Origin: Cycas panzhihuaensis | Lineage: Eukaryota; Cycadophyta | DNA length: 64,000 nucleotides | Assembly: GCA_023213395.1 (NCBI GenBank) | Contig: CM041465.1 | Span: 81,103,741-81,167,740, forward strand | Direction of reading: 5' to 3' | Part shown: piece by piece, positions 47,934 through 60,499 of the stretch | Position numbering within the stretch: position 1 is the stretch's first letter | Layout: each line of letters starts with the position of its first letter | The notes under the pieces: generated by a model | Databases searched by the model: none | Told to the model about the DNA's origin: nothing | The model's input: the letters and a program-made list of their open reading frames with translations, nothing else | Position numbers and translations under genes: made by a program

Positions 47934-50900
47934 TGGAATTGCACCTCTGGGGGGGGTCACTAAGTTTGGAAGAGATCATGCCAACACAAGTGGTAATTTC
48001 ATGGCAAAGGGATGTACAAGAGTGAGATAGAGAGATCACCCACAAAGGGCGCCCATGCATCAAAACATAGGTTCAAGGACCCACAAATGGTATACAAACT
48101 CCCTTCTAGATAACACCTTCTCGATTCGAAGTTAAAGGCAAAAGAAGGATCTCCCCGGTTGACCGGCTAACCTCTAAAGGGTCCCTCCCATCCTGGATGG
48201 CTAAGGAAGGGAGGAAAAGGTGATGGAACACCTCTTCTTATTAAGAGGGGAATGGGTGAAACAGGCCCTAATGGAAAGTAGAAAAGACTCACGCATAAGC
48301 TTAGGATGGCTAGAAGCATGAGTAAACAAAGGGGGAGTTGGGTTGATGAACTAAGTTTGAGCTAAAAGGCAAAGCCAAAGGAGGCTTTGCTAATAACAAG
48401 GAAAGATTACCTTGAGAGGAGGTACTCTCAAGGTGCCATGCCTAAAATAGGTTTTGGCGTGGGAAACAAATAAAGTATGTTATTCCTATATTTGTTATTA
48501 TTATGTAGTAGGGTAATGTGGGGTGAAGGTTATAGTTGTTTATGTTTATTTCTTATAAATGTAAGAAATGAACTTAAAAAAAAAATAATGCACTCTTTCT
48601 CTTTCCTAAGTATTAGTCTCATTCTCTTTATCCTTTATGATCAAGGGAAGAAAAAGGGCAAGCAAACCACTAAAGAAAAAATAACAAATGAGAGACGATA
48701 TGTAAAGAGGAAATGGCGTGCCACTGGATGAGTGTATAACCCACCTTACCTAAACCCTAGTGTGAATAAGGGTATAGGCAAAGGGGGAAAACAAGTGAGT
48801 GTGTGACTAGAAGAAGTGGCATCTATTGGTGTGAGTTAGCTAGTTCTCACTATGTAATCTAAATTAAATAGGCAATAGCAACCAATAGAATATAAATAGT
48901 ACAATCCTTTCATATTTCTTTTCATTTTAGGGCATAAAAGAGGGGGGAGAGAGAGGTGAGAGTAGGAAAAACAAGGTATGGGAACATACATGAGAAACAA
49001 GCCATTGGTGTAGTGTCTCCCTTACTTCTTTCAGGATCCAAGCTCTCCTCCTCGACATGCCTTGATGTAAATGACATAGTGAAAGAGGCGTCGACAAGAG
49101 GGGGCCTTCCTTACCTTCCCCAAAACTTAAATATGAAAGAAATAGAAAGAAAGGGTAAATACTTCTAAAGATTTTTGAAGCACAAAACTAATAAGTAAAG
49201 GAGGTCATACTTGTAATGGATGCCTCTATTTGCTCCAAAACATGAGAAACCTACACAACACAAGTTTGCCCTTTCCCAAGGGGTGCTAGATACATATGGA
49301 AGCAAGCACATGTAAGGAAATGTATATGTATGTGTATATCTCCTTTTCAAAAAGGAAAAGGATGAAATGATAAGCATACCAAATATCTATCAAATGAAAA
49401 AAATAGATGATATTAATATTGTTCTCACTTAGCATATAAATAAGTTATATGGGAAATAGGGGATAAAAAGGGAAGAAAACAGATAGCCTCAAAATGGTTA
49501 TCCCTCCCAACTAAATTCTCCACACGTTCCCTAAGCACCTAAGCTAATAGCTAAGAGGACAAAGACTACTTAATAATAGGTGCAAGATAGATTTTTGTAA
49601 GTGAAGAAAATGGTAGTAAGAAAGTTGTAAAAACTGTAAATGTCACAAAAGTCATAGGCGTAACTCTTCTAAGTTTATGTAAGAATAAACCCTAAAGTAG
49701 AAAGGGTATGGAACAAGAGCTAAAAAATAAGCTCAGGCATAGCATAGGGCTACCTACACTACAATCAATAGAAGTTTCTACCCCAATAGTTTCCTAGGTA
49801 AACAAGGAAGGTATGGAGGAGGGAAAGGGAAGGAGAGAAGGGGGCTATCCTTGAGGAGAAGGTGTGCGGGTTTGGAACCCTATCTAGGTCTCCTTTCACT
49901 CTCCTATGAACCTGTTTCCATGCTACCACCTTGAGAAGACCCAAAAAGAACTTGTGGGAGGAAGTTTGTAAGCAAGCAAGAAGGAGGGATTGCCTCCCAA
50001 TACAACATAAAAGAAGGGAATGGACTTTTTGCATGAAGAGACTAGTAGAGGAATGTTTATGCTATAGAAGGAACAAGAAAAAATAGATCTAAAAGTACTT
50101 GTCAAGGGTAGACCTATGGTAGATCTACTAGGTAAACCATGTGAGAAAGAGAGTTCCCTTAGAGGGTTGCTGGAAAACCCCTACAATATAGTGGAAAAGG
50201 AGTGAAACCTGGGAGAAAGATAAAGCCTAGAGCTTGGTGGGATGATTAGACCATGACTTTGCCTTAGCCAGTACTACTACAAATCTACAATCTACATTTC
50301 CTAAACTGTAAGAGCTAGTAGCTAGCAGGTGGAGTGAGTACAACTGAGTTGAGACCTATTTCAAAGATTGTGGAGAAGAGAGGAGAGAAAAATGAGTGAG
50401 AAGAGGGAGAAATGAAGTGAATTTTAGGTTTTTAAACCCAACCCTAGCATAGCAAGTGATTAGGGTTCACCCTAAGTGAGAAACAGTTCATTGTCACATG
50501 GCAATTTTGCATTTAATGTGAAATTACCATGGCTAGATAAAAAAAGGATTATGTACAGTCACCCTATGGAAAACTTTGTGGTATCACGAAGTTTGTAGCA
50601 GTACCACAGAGTTTACAGTAGTGCGAAAAAAACTAAGGCAAAAAGAGGAAGGAAGGAACTTGGAGGCTCCCAAAAAGGGGGGGATCCTAGACCCTAGGGA
50701 GCATGCTGCAGTACCAAGATGGCAATGAGGGGTCATTTAACATAGAGGGACCACAACAAGTAAGAAACAATGGTTAAGGACTCCTAGAAAGGGAGACAAA
50801 CAACTCATGAGGGTAACAATTGGACCTAGGCGAGGTGCTAAGGGTTATGCCACATTAATGAAGCAATGTGTAATGGGCTATAGGAGCTAAAAATTCTTGG

Positions 50901-51157
50901 GGACTCCATGGAGATATGGTGGAGGGTTGTGGAGTGCCATAGGATGTGTATCCCTAGTTATCACAGGCTTAACAGTGTTAAAATACAACATAAATGGGTA
51001 AACAGTGTAGAGTGATCATATAGTCAATCAATTAGGATGCAATGTGCATGATGAGCCTCAATCAACCATTTCTAAAACTAGTGAAAAGGAAGATAGAAGT
51101 ATACTTGAACTTACTTGAGTCTAGTCACCCATGTCTTTTCCCCATAGCTGATAAATA
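47934..51157 (-). repeat. 5' LTR of element C (uninterrupted)
   Basis: 3224 bp. Its outer end reads TATTTATCAGC on the minus strand where the 3' LTR has TGTTTCTTAGC (TG changed to TA). It contains the intact CTAGATAAAA site that in the other LTR received element B. Purine- and pyrimidine-rich stretches and small frames (for example 49765-50034, 49165-49377) are not gene-like. Confidence 0.9.
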
Positions 51158-51162
51158 GTATC
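51158..51162. repeat. Target-site duplication of element C, right copy (GTATC)
   Basis: Exact match to 17810-17814. Confidence 0.88.
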
Positions 51163-52317
51163 TTAACTAGAATAGGAATTTCACCTATAAGGAATAGGGG
51201 AGTTAGGGCTTCATGTCCTAATTCATTTATAGCATTCTACAAGATAAGATAGAGGCATGGAGTTTGTAAGGCTATAAATTTAGGAAACTAAGATGAGTAA
51301 GGAAGCTTCTAAACGAAATAGGTAAATGCAAGATAGAAGTGAAAATTAAATCAAGTACCTTTTTAGAATCATCTTACATCTCAAGTCCTTTCTCTAGTGA
51401 CTTATTGATAGGCATTTCCTTACTTGATTTATATAGGTCATTTATGGCTTCATCTTGCTACTCATGGATAGGTTTCTTATTGGATTGTTATTTAATTTGA
51501 TCACCTAATTATTCATGTGTACTACTTGTCTTTTCTTGATGTGACTTATTTATAGGCTCCTCACTAAATTAGTTTCTCACTTGATTAGCTCTTTATGTTA
51601 GTTTCCTTCAATGATCTCTCATACTATTTGGAAGAGCTAAGCTTTCCCAATGCTCACTTCCGATGTCTTCCTCTACATACTTATATTTGAAGTTTATAAG
51701 TTCTTTATATATATAGTTTTCATAATGTTTAGTCCATCTTTTAATCCTTTCATCAAACTTGATGAGAAAATTTATTGAGAAATAATCCCAATCAGGGAAA
51801 TATAAAAGTTTACCCAAAGCCTACTCTTGAGATTGTCCACCTATATATTCCTAAATATATAAAGAAAATACCCTTCTTCCCATGTAGGGACAAGATTAAA
51901 GTCCTTTTCAACCTTATCCAACCAATCTATTAGTTGTATTCCTCCATCTTTGATAAAAATTAATATGCTTACTATATTTATTATAGGACTTCATTATTAA
52001 ATATCAACTTCTAATGGAATATATGATATCAAATAAGAACCAAAATACATCATCTAATAGCCTATTTTGAAGTTCTTTGAATTAGTATTCTAACACTTTA
52101 GATGAAATTGAATTTTGATAATTATAATAGAAGTTATGGGCCTTTTAAGGTGGGTCATATTTAGGGTTTTTAAAGAGTACAATAACACCTCTTACTAAAA
52201 TACTAATAACTTTTTCCTCTAATATCTAATCAATCTAAAACCACTTCTAACATAAAGTAGATGTCAAGATGCATAGATTCAAAAAATAATTTAAGGTCAA
52301 TCAGATACCTATAGCTA
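51163..52317 (-). pseudogene. Possible Gag-like remnant of element D
   Basis: The 5' half of the internal region of D, cut by C on the left and G on the right. Minus-strand frames are broken, but two stretches look coded: one near 51830-51960 reading IQLIDWLDKVEKDFNLVPTW, then 69 open codons at 51608-51817 rich in Trp, Tyr and Lys (FPDWDYFSINFLIKFDERIK at its start). Position after the primer site suggests Gag. I do not recognise a family. It could equally be a captured host sequence. Confidence 0.4.
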
Positions 52318-52322
52318 AATTT
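52318..52322. repeat. Target-site duplication of element G, left copy (AATTT)
   Basis: Exact match to 59684-59688. Confidence 0.85.
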
Positions 52323-52720
52323 TATGAGATTATCTTTAGGATCTAATATCTACATGCATTCAATAATAACACTTAACAAAGCAAAGGAAATATCAAATAA
52401 TAGAGTAAATAAGAACAAATGTAATAGACAAATGGCTATGGACAAATTTATTGCACCGTGTAGCTCTATTTTCATAGAGCTTCTACATCAATCGAATTCT
52501 AATATATAAATATGATGTATGGAGCTTAATTTATAAGCTTTTCATAAGTATTTTATATCAATCTTATTGGCCAACATGTTGGCAAGGGTGGAAAACCTGA
52601 TACATCTTTATAATATAATTAAATTACATTAATTGATCACTTATGATATAAAAATATACATATAATACATATGTATGCAAATATTTACAATGTAATGAAG
52701 TGTTATTACAAGCTTTAATG
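52323..52720 (-). repeat. 3' LTR of element G
   Basis: 398 bp, pairs with 59286-59683. Minus-strand ends CATTAAAGCTTG (partner TGTTAAAACTTG) and AATCTCATA. AAATGAGGG just inside (52721-52729) is a weak polypurine tract. Confidence 0.93.
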
Positions 52721-52729
52721 CCCTCATTT

Positions 52730-55700
52730 AATGATAACTTCATTATATTTAATGTTGAGGTCATGTCAAAACCATTCAAACTTTGGTTTGTCAAGTGCTT
52801 TAGTGAAGATGTCTACAACCTAGTCCATAGTTGCTTAATAAACGAGATCTACTTCCTTGTTTTGAACATACTCACAGATAAAGTGATGGTGGACCTATAT
52901 GTGCTTGGTTCTAGCATGAAAAACTAGATTCTTTGTCATCTTTAACAAACTTTAGTTATCATAATAAAGAATAGTGAGAGCCATTTATTGAAGTATAAGC
53001 TCAACGAGAATCCTTTTAAGCTAAATTAACTCTATAGTGGCATGGATAACTAATTTGTATTCAACTTCAGTGGAGGAAAGGGTAACATTTGGATGCTTCT
53101 TATAAATCCAAGAGATTATAGTTAAGTCCATGTCAAAATAGTATCCTAAAGTTAAGTGGTGTATATCTTAGCAACATGCCCAGTCAGCATCTTATATCCT
53201 TTCAGGATAAGAGATTTAGTTTGGATGTAGTTAAGTCAAAATTAATATGTACCACAAATGTATATGAGAATCCTAATTGTGGCTTTCTAGTGGGATTCTT
53301 TGGGCTTTGACATGTACTTAAAATAGATCCTAACTATATAAGAGATATCCAAGTGAGTGTGGGTAAGATAGATAAGACTCCCAACTAACTACCAATATAA
53401 GGTGGGATCAAATGGTTTTCCTTGCTCATCCAAGTTTAGCTTGGTTCTTGTTTCCATAGGAATTGCTACTGGCTTATAAGTTATTATCCTAGAATATTAC
53501 AAGAGTTCATTATAATATTTTGATTGAAATAGGAAGATATAACATGGTTCCTGCAAAACTTTAATTCCAAAGAAATAATGGAATAACCTAAGATCTGTCA
53601 TCCTAAAGTTGCTTTTTATTTTAGACTGTAGTCAAGCTATAACTTTAGTATCATTATATTTGATTACTAAATCATCTACATAAAGAACAATGATGGTGAT
53701 TAAGTTTTCTCTAATCCAAATGTATAAGTATGGGTCAGAGGTTGAATGATGGAATCTATGATAAGTGAGAAAAGCATTAATCTTTATATATCAGGTACAT
53801 GGTGCCTTCTTTAGTCCATATAAACCTTTCTTAAGCTTATAAACTAAGTGTTCTTTACCTAGAATAACATAGGTAGGAGGGTGTTTTAAGAAAACCTCAT
53901 CTGTGAGCTCTCCATTAAGGAAAGCACTCTTCACATCCATTTCATAAACTGTCTAGTTGAATTAGGTTGTAAGTGACATTATCAAATGGAATGTGGTCAT
54001 GTTAGCTATTAATGCAAAGGTTTCATCGTAGTCCACCCCTTCCTGTTATTTGAAACCTTTTGCAACAAGATGAGCTTTATGACACTCGATTATGCCATCT
54101 ACATAGAACTTGGTTTTATATAGCTATATACAATCAATTACCTTTTTTCTAGGTGGCACTTCTATCAGCTCCTAAGTTTTATTTTTGAGGATGGAGTTCA
54201 TCTCTTCATCCATGGCTAGTTTTTTCATTTGATCTTTGACTACCTCCCCAAACATGAAAGGCTTAGGGGTTTCTAAGACACATGGCATTAGGGTCAACTT
54301 ACTGGAGAGTCTCATATTTAACGTCCATTTAGTAGTTATAAGAGAAGGAGGAACATCCTTTAATAATTATTGAACTCACTTGGGAGGTGGCTAAACATTG
54401 GTGCCTTCCACCTAAAGTTCATTAATTAAAATATATGGCATGGAGTTGCTTGCATCTAATGTAGTCATCAAAGCTACTAAGGTTGAAGATGAACCTAGTA
54501 TATAGGAAGATGTAGGTACTAATAGCTCTAAAATAAGTGCAAGAGGCACTTGAGGTACACGAACATCATCTTCTACTATATACTGAAGCTTTAAAGGGTC
54601 CAGGTCTTGAGTATATTTAGTAAAAATAACATCTCAAGTGGTGTAGTCTTGGTTTCCAATAATGTCAAATACCTTGTAGGCTTTATAACTAGGTACATAG
54701 CTAAGGAATATGCACTTAAGGCTCTTGTTATCTAGCTTCTTTCTATTTTCCTTTGGAATAAGTTTATATACCATACATCTAAATGCTTTGAAATATGCAA
54801 CTATTTGTTTAAGTCATGTCTAAGCCTCCTTAAGAGTGATATTCCTGACAAGGATAATGGGACTTCTATTTATAAGATATACAACTATTGTGATGGCATC
54901 AATCTAAAATCTTATACCAAAGTTTACACCACTTAACATAGTTTTATCTTTATTCACCAATGTTTGGTTTATTCTCTTAGCTACACCATTTTGTTGAGGT
55001 GTGCAAAATGCTGAGAACTAGTGTTTGATTCCATGTTATTTATAGAAATTGGTAAATTGATTTGAGATTAGTCCCTTCCATTGTCTACTCTAAATACTTA
55101 TGCCACTTTCATTTTTCTACCTCAGTCTTAAAATCCTTGAATTTGTCAAGGGCTTTATCATTATTCCTCAAAAAATATACCCACACTTTCCTAGAATAGT
55201 CATCTATAAAAGTCATAAAAAACAAACTACCATTCAGAGATTGAACTGACATAGGCCCACAAATGTTTGAGTGGATCAATTCCAATGGTTCAGAGGCTCT
55301 CCATATATTCTTATAAGGAAAATTTTCTCTTTATTATTTTCCCACTAGGTATGTCTTACGAATATATCTATTTCTCTTAATCTTGGGAAGTGCATATATC
55401 ATATGAAGCCTAAACATGAGATTTAAGCTTTGTATGTTTAGGAGACCAAGGCATTGATGTCATAGTTGGGGTTTAGTATTATTTGATATGGATTCCTTAT
55501 TTATATTGGAGCATTCACCTATACCATGATATCCTTACCCTTGTTAAGTTAGGTACTTTGAGCCATTGGACATGATTATGTTAGTGGATTAGTGGGTAAG
55601 GGAACACCATCAAGCTTATATAAGCCATCATCTTTATTTCTTATTGCTGTAAGTTGTCCAATTGCATGATTAGTAGTGGTGTAGATGCCATAACTAAAGA

Positions 55701-55960
55701 GGACATCTAGAGTTTTCTTATCAATTTGGTTAACAGAAAGCAAAATTATTTTCATACCTAGAACTAGGAATATATTATTGATGTGATACCTTATTTTAGA
55801 GTCTTCTACAACTATTAGGGCCATTCCAATTTTAATCCTATCGTATATCAAATTATATCCATATGTGAATGTTTATGTATTAATTGGATAGGTTTCCTCC
55901 AACATATCTTCTGTGCCAATTTTATGGCAAATGGAACCTAAGTTAAGTAGCCAAGAGTTA
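52730..55960 (-). pseudogene. Copia protease-integrase-RT-RNase H of element G, broken
   Basis: Protease remnant W-L-L-x-x-G-S near 55940 (canonical D-S-G lost). The GAG-pre-integrase part (55576-55851) is open for 91 codons with NQIDKKTLDVLF. Integrase core and tail about 54620-55380, including GVAKRINQTL and C-I-F-L-S-Y. RT about 53380-54200 with MDVKSAFLNGEL, KLKKGLYGLK-x-AP and the intact catalytic IIVLYVDDLV near 53685. RNase H about 52760-53330, ending DIFTKALDKPKFERF-like at 52770-52810. RT would copy the RNA, and integrase would insert it. More than twenty stops make it inactive. Confidence 0.9.
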
Positions 55961-57480
55961 TCACCATGTTGAGATGATAATGATACAAGGAATTAGTTTT
56001 AAGAGGAGGTATCTTGAGTATCTACCACATTACCTCTGTATTGAGTGTTGAGGATGGTCCTTTAATTCTTGAGTGGGAACCACTACTTATTCTTCTCATA
56101 TTGATTCTAATTTGGTCTTAGATTCTAATTTTATTGATAGAATTAGCCTAGTTTCTAATATGATGGCTCTTCTTGTAGATAGATAGGTCCTTCTTATTGG
56201 AAATAATAGGATCCTTATTGAATAATGAGGCCTTGTTGTTATAGATAATGGCCTCGTTGTTAAGGAGTGGGGCCTCCTTATTATAGATAAGGGGTTCCTT
56301 GTTGAGGGCATGGTCCTCCTTATTGATAACTAATTTCACCTTATTGGTAGTTAGGTGCTCCGTATTGATAATATGGGGCTCCTTGTTGGAAGTTATATCT
56401 ATATGGTTGCCCCCCTTAATTTTATAATATTTAAAGGTCAACTTATCTTCTACTATATTCAACAACTAAATAGCCATTTTTCCCAAAGTACCAGTAGGCG
56501 ACATTTGGTCTACACTGTTAAGTTCTTTATGATTAAGGCTATGAAAGTTGGCGGTGCTTATAAGGCTATTCAACTTGGTGGGAAGTGCTAACTTGATATG
56601 ATGCTATTAAGTTAGTTGTTGACTTGTCTCTTATGAGATATCTAAGGAGTCAAATTATTGAGTAATATTTTATAGCTAACTTGGTTGCTAAGTTGGTTGT
56701 TGTGTAGTCTTACCCCTCTCTAAATTTCAAGCTATAAATGCAAGGGTTGAGTCATAGGTAAATATTACTACTTGTTGATTAAGAATGTTTTATTATTTTG
56801 ATAAGAGTCTCTCAAATGTGATAAAGTCTATTTTAGTGTAATTATCATGGAGTTTAGAACTAAAACCATTATATTTAATAGGGAGAATATTAAAGATGTT
56901 GGATATTAAGTCATGGTCTGATGGAGGTTCCCCAAGGATTATTAGTTGATTTCTAATTATCTTGACTTTATTTAGATGAGAAATAATATTTCTAGTAAAG
57001 GGTATAACAAATAGATGTATTTTAAGAGTTAAATATCTTGACTTATCTTTCCTCTTATAGAGAGCACATAGGATGGTTTAAGTTTTGTGAGAGGTTTAAG
57101 TTATTTCTATGTTTTGATCTAGTTGGTCCTCTACCACTAAGTAGAGGAAAGACAAGACTATATTATCTTTAGCTTTAAAGTTAGCTAAGACAATTAGATT
57201 GGGTGGAATTATAATGCTAGAATCATTAGGATCTTAGGTAGATCTAGGTAAAGGGATATCACCATTGACATAACTCTAATAGTCATTTATGATGAGAAGG
57301 TTTTTCACTTATTTCTTCTAAGATAAAAAATTATTTAAGCTATTGAGTTTAGTTGTATTTGATAGAAGTATTTAAGCTACTAGTTTTAAGTTTTATGTGC
57401 TTGTGTCCTATCTACCTAAGGGCTACTATTCTAGAATTCTATATTTGTGGGTCTTTAAGGAAGCTCACTATTGTTATCTT
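55961..57480 (-). pseudogene. Copia Gag of element G with an internal heptapeptide repeat
   Basis: The main Gag part (about 56470-57480) is AT-rich and broken. A 105-codon open stretch (56148-56465) holds a worn zinc knuckle: the frame reads KYYKIKGGNHI, with the spacing C-x2-C-x4-H kept but both Cys replaced. It is followed by eleven seven-residue repeats (56157-56387). In copia elements Gag packages RNA through this knuckle. Element F has no such repeats at the matching place (about 1020-1190). Confidence 0.7.
56157..56387 (-). repeat. Eleven 21-bp in-frame repeats encoding NKE-type heptapeptides
   Basis: The minus-strand frame reads units such as NKEPHII, NKEDHAL, NKEPLIY, NKEAPLL, NNEAIIY, NKDPIIS without any spacing change over 77 residues. 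The 21-bp unit is visible on the plus strand as repeated CTCCTTATT/CCTCGTTGTT blocks. The repeat has no stop while the surrounding Gag does. Confidence 0.9.
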
Positions 57481-59273
57481 ATCTAGCGGTGCCTACCCAT
57501 AAGTAGTAACTAGGGACCCTATATATTAGTACATGAGCTCAAGGCTCTATATACCTTAGTATATGGGCCACTAAGAAGGTCAAAGACCCCCCAATTTATG
57601 GATCCACTTGTGTCGAACTTATGCCCTAGTAATAGACCTAACTGAGAACTACAACTAAGGCACTCACCTCCTATGGGTCTTACTTGGTCTCCAAATACCA
57701 GAAAAAAGTTTTTCACCTCAACTTACCACTTAATACAACTTATAACTAATGGTTTCCTTAGTAAATTAGAGAAATACTAAAGGTATGTGTGGAGTGGTAA
57801 CCTTAGGGGTCCTAATCGTTCTCCTTACAAGGCTAGTATAGTTTTCTTATAGATTTAGGATTATCTTTATTAATCTTTTAAGTTAAATATGGATTTTAAT
57901 GTGGTCTTTCATATAAACAAGGTTTATTTTAATAAGGGAAGCTAAAAAATGAAAGGAAATATAAGAAATTGAAAGGAAATATAGGGTTTACAGAGTTTTT
58001 TGATGAACTTACTCTAAGAAGATCCACCTTAATCCTTCAAGAAGAATAACTATAATAACCAAACCACAAACACTTATTAACTCAAAAAATTAGATTAGAA
58101 AAACGTATTAATATGTATACCGATAGCATATAACATCATAAAATCTTTTGCAAAGCATAATGTAAGCCTTCAAATGATGAAACAAGGATTAAGATTGCTC
58201 AAATAAATAATTCAACTTGAGAAGCTTGGAACTCCTACAAAATAGACTTAATTAGGCAAGAAATGACTTTAGACTATAGCTCCCTAAATTGCCTTTCCAA
58301 TAGTTTAGACAACAACTAAATCAGACTCTCTATTAAAAAGTTATATTGAAAATAATTGAAAGTACCTTTATGGCAAAGAATTTGAATGGGGACGGGTTAA
58401 ATCCCATTTGTTCATTGGCCCTTGATCACAGAATGAGTACATATAATCATAGGTTGGACTTCTAAGGGGCTAGGTAGACTTGAAACTTTATCAAAAAATA
58501 ATCTATAATCTTTGAATTATGACCCTCTTATGCTAAAAGTATAGTTATATTAAGTGATATATAATAAAAAAGTAAGCCCTTGTATGTAGATTTCAACTAA
58601 GAATTAAATATACCTTGATTAATCTTAATCTTCATGAATGATAAAGTTAAAAAAATTAAAATTTAAATATGTTTGAGGTCATTTGACTTCCATGACCTAC
58701 ACACATGTCTCCATGATGAACATATGTAAATAAGGTCATGAATCTCCTTACAGAATCTCTAAATTCAATTATAATCTTATTTAAAAGCTGTGGAACCCTT
58801 TTTGAGATAGATTTGGGGCTATTTTAGAGTGAAATAAGGTCAAATAGGGTCACATGAACTCATAGAGGCTGTATGACTACTTGGGACTAAAAACTTACAA
58901 ATAATCATTGAAAATTCCATGTAGATACTTGGAACAATAACTTAACACCTCAAGAGGATTACTTAAAATTAATAGATCTTCATTTGAGAGTGAGATATAC
59001 ATGACACAAATGGATTAGATTTGAAACAAGGGCCAAACAGAGATGTTTTGACTAAAAATAGATCTATGAGTCATGAGAATTGCTATGGGCTTGCTACACT
59101 ACAAATACAAGCTATTATAGGTTGATAATCACCTATAATAACTTTATATTGACTGATAGTTTCTTAATATTTTGAAAAAAATTTAAACTTGGTGTGGATG
59201 GGGTGTCATTATTGGTAAATAAACCTTCATTTCTGATATATTTCTTAGAAAATCGTAAAGAAAACATGTAATA
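57481..59273 (-). other. Untranslated leader of copia element G
   Basis: 1.8 kb, AT-rich. 57420-57900 resembles 8800-9250 of element F. No conserved frame. Confidence 0.65.
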
Positions 59274-59285
59274 GCTCTAATACCA
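59274..59285 (-). other. Primer-binding site of element G (tRNA-iMet type)
   Basis: The minus strand reads TGGTATTAGAGC directly after the LTR; one C-to-T change from TGGTATCAGAGC. Confidence 0.88.
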
Positions 59286-59683
59286 TATGAGATTATCTTT
59301 AAGATCTAATATCTATATTCATTTAATAATAATAGTTAACAAAGCAATGAAAATATCAAATAATAGAGCAAATTAGAGAAACTGTAGTGGACAAATAGCT
59401 ATGAGTAAATTTGTTACACCATGTGGCTCTATTCCAGCAAAACTTCCATATCAATCAAATTCTAATATATAAATGTAATATGTGGAGCTTAATTTATAAT
59501 CATTCCATAGGTATTTTACATCAATGTTATTGGTTGATGTATCAGCAAGGATGGCAGACCAGATACATCTTTATAATATAATTAAATTACACTAAGGGAT
59601 CACTTGTGATACATAAATATACATATAATATATATGTATGTAAACATTTAAAATATAATGAATGGTCATTGCAAGTTTTAACA
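59286..59683 (-). repeat. 5' LTR of element G
   Basis: 398 bp, pairs with 52323-52720 without net length change. Confidence 0.93.
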
Positions 59684-59688
59684 AATTT
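59684..59688. repeat. Target-site duplication of element G, right copy (AATTT)
   Basis: Exact match to 52318-52322. Confidence 0.85.
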
Positions 59689-59915
59689 ATAGCTATTTGA
59701 AGTTGTAGTAGTAAATTTTAGATCCTAAAGATAGCGACAAACATTAGACCAAAAGTAAATTCCCTATAATTTTTATAATTTCATTATAAAATTCGTGATA
59801 TGACCACTTCAAACTTTTAGAGTAGGCTTATTTGACTCAAATTTGTAATTACTTTTTTGAAATTCTTCCATTTATAATTTTAAAAATGTAGATCCTTAAT
59901 ATGTAAAAAATGAAA
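59689..59915 (-). other. 5' leader of element D
   Basis: 227 bp between primer site of D and the G insertion. No gene. Confidence 0.5.
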
Positions 59916-59926
59916 CTTTGATACCA
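59916..59926 (-). other. Primer-binding site of element D
   Basis: The minus strand reads TGGTATCAAAG, one base from the iMet-type TGGTATCAGAG, flush with the LTR. Confidence 0.7.
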
Positions 59927-60266
59927 CTTAAAGTGGTCCTAAATTGGATCTACGTCTAAAAATACAAAAAGAAAACTGAAATAAAAGTTGAATAGGTAAA
60001 TTTTCCTAGGCACCAAGTTCTAAATAAGATTAGGATTAAACAAAAAATAAAATTTATAGAATGAGTTAGGGGTCTCCATATTTATAGGTACCAATATGGC
60101 TCCTTATTAAAAGAAATAATTTCAATCAAGTAAAAATAATAAAATACTGACTTCCTAATATAAAAACTAACTTCATGTTAATTTAAAAATATCACTCCTT
60201 AATAATAATAATAATAATAATATCAACTTCTAATACCAACTTCTCCTTAATATAATAGGATCACTA
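59927..60266 (-). repeat. 5' LTR of element D
   Basis: 340 bp, partner of 11761-12115. Contains a (TAA)n tract at about 60201-60231. Confidence 0.8.
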
Positions 60267-60271
60267 CATAA
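60267..60271. repeat. Probable target-site duplication of element D, right copy (CATAA)
   Basis: Exact match to 11756-11760. Confidence 0.65.
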
Positions 60272-60499
60272 CCAATGTAGTCTTCTAAGACTTATAGATA
60301 AATGAATTCCTTTCCTATATGCTTGAAGATTTGGGTGCCAAATTATGAAAAAGGTTTTAAATGGCATAGAAATTAGGAACTCAAACTTGAAATATATACT
60401 TTAAATAGAATAATTATAATTTTGAATAAAGAAAGATGAAGGTTTATAAGTATAGTCATAAAACTATCACAGATATTTAATGATATGAATGTCTGCATA
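60272..60499. other. AT-rich spacer right of element D
   Basis: No gene or repeat recognised. Confidence 0.4.

Larger units (their letters stand above)
52323..59683 (-). mobile_element. Ty1/copia element G, full length, inserted in element D
   Basis: 7361 bp on the minus strand: two LTRs of exactly 398 bp, iMet-type primer site next to the 5' LTR, TSD AATTT. Internal order right to left: leader of 1.8 kb, Gag, protease, integrase, RT, RNase H; integrase before RT makes it copia. It is related to element F (shared leader and integrase). The LTRs end TG...TA on the minus strand. Coding regions carry many stops. Confidence 0.94.

Noticed and set aside
51608-51817. Possible plant pararetrovirus protein in D
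   Set aside because: No recognisable viral motif, and the piece lies inside an LTR element with an iMet-type primer site, so a retrotransposon origin is simpler.
57480-57900. Block repeated at 8800-9250, first taken as an LTR or solo LTR
   Set aside because: Both copies lie in the same leader position of related copia elements F and G, so it is shared internal sequence.
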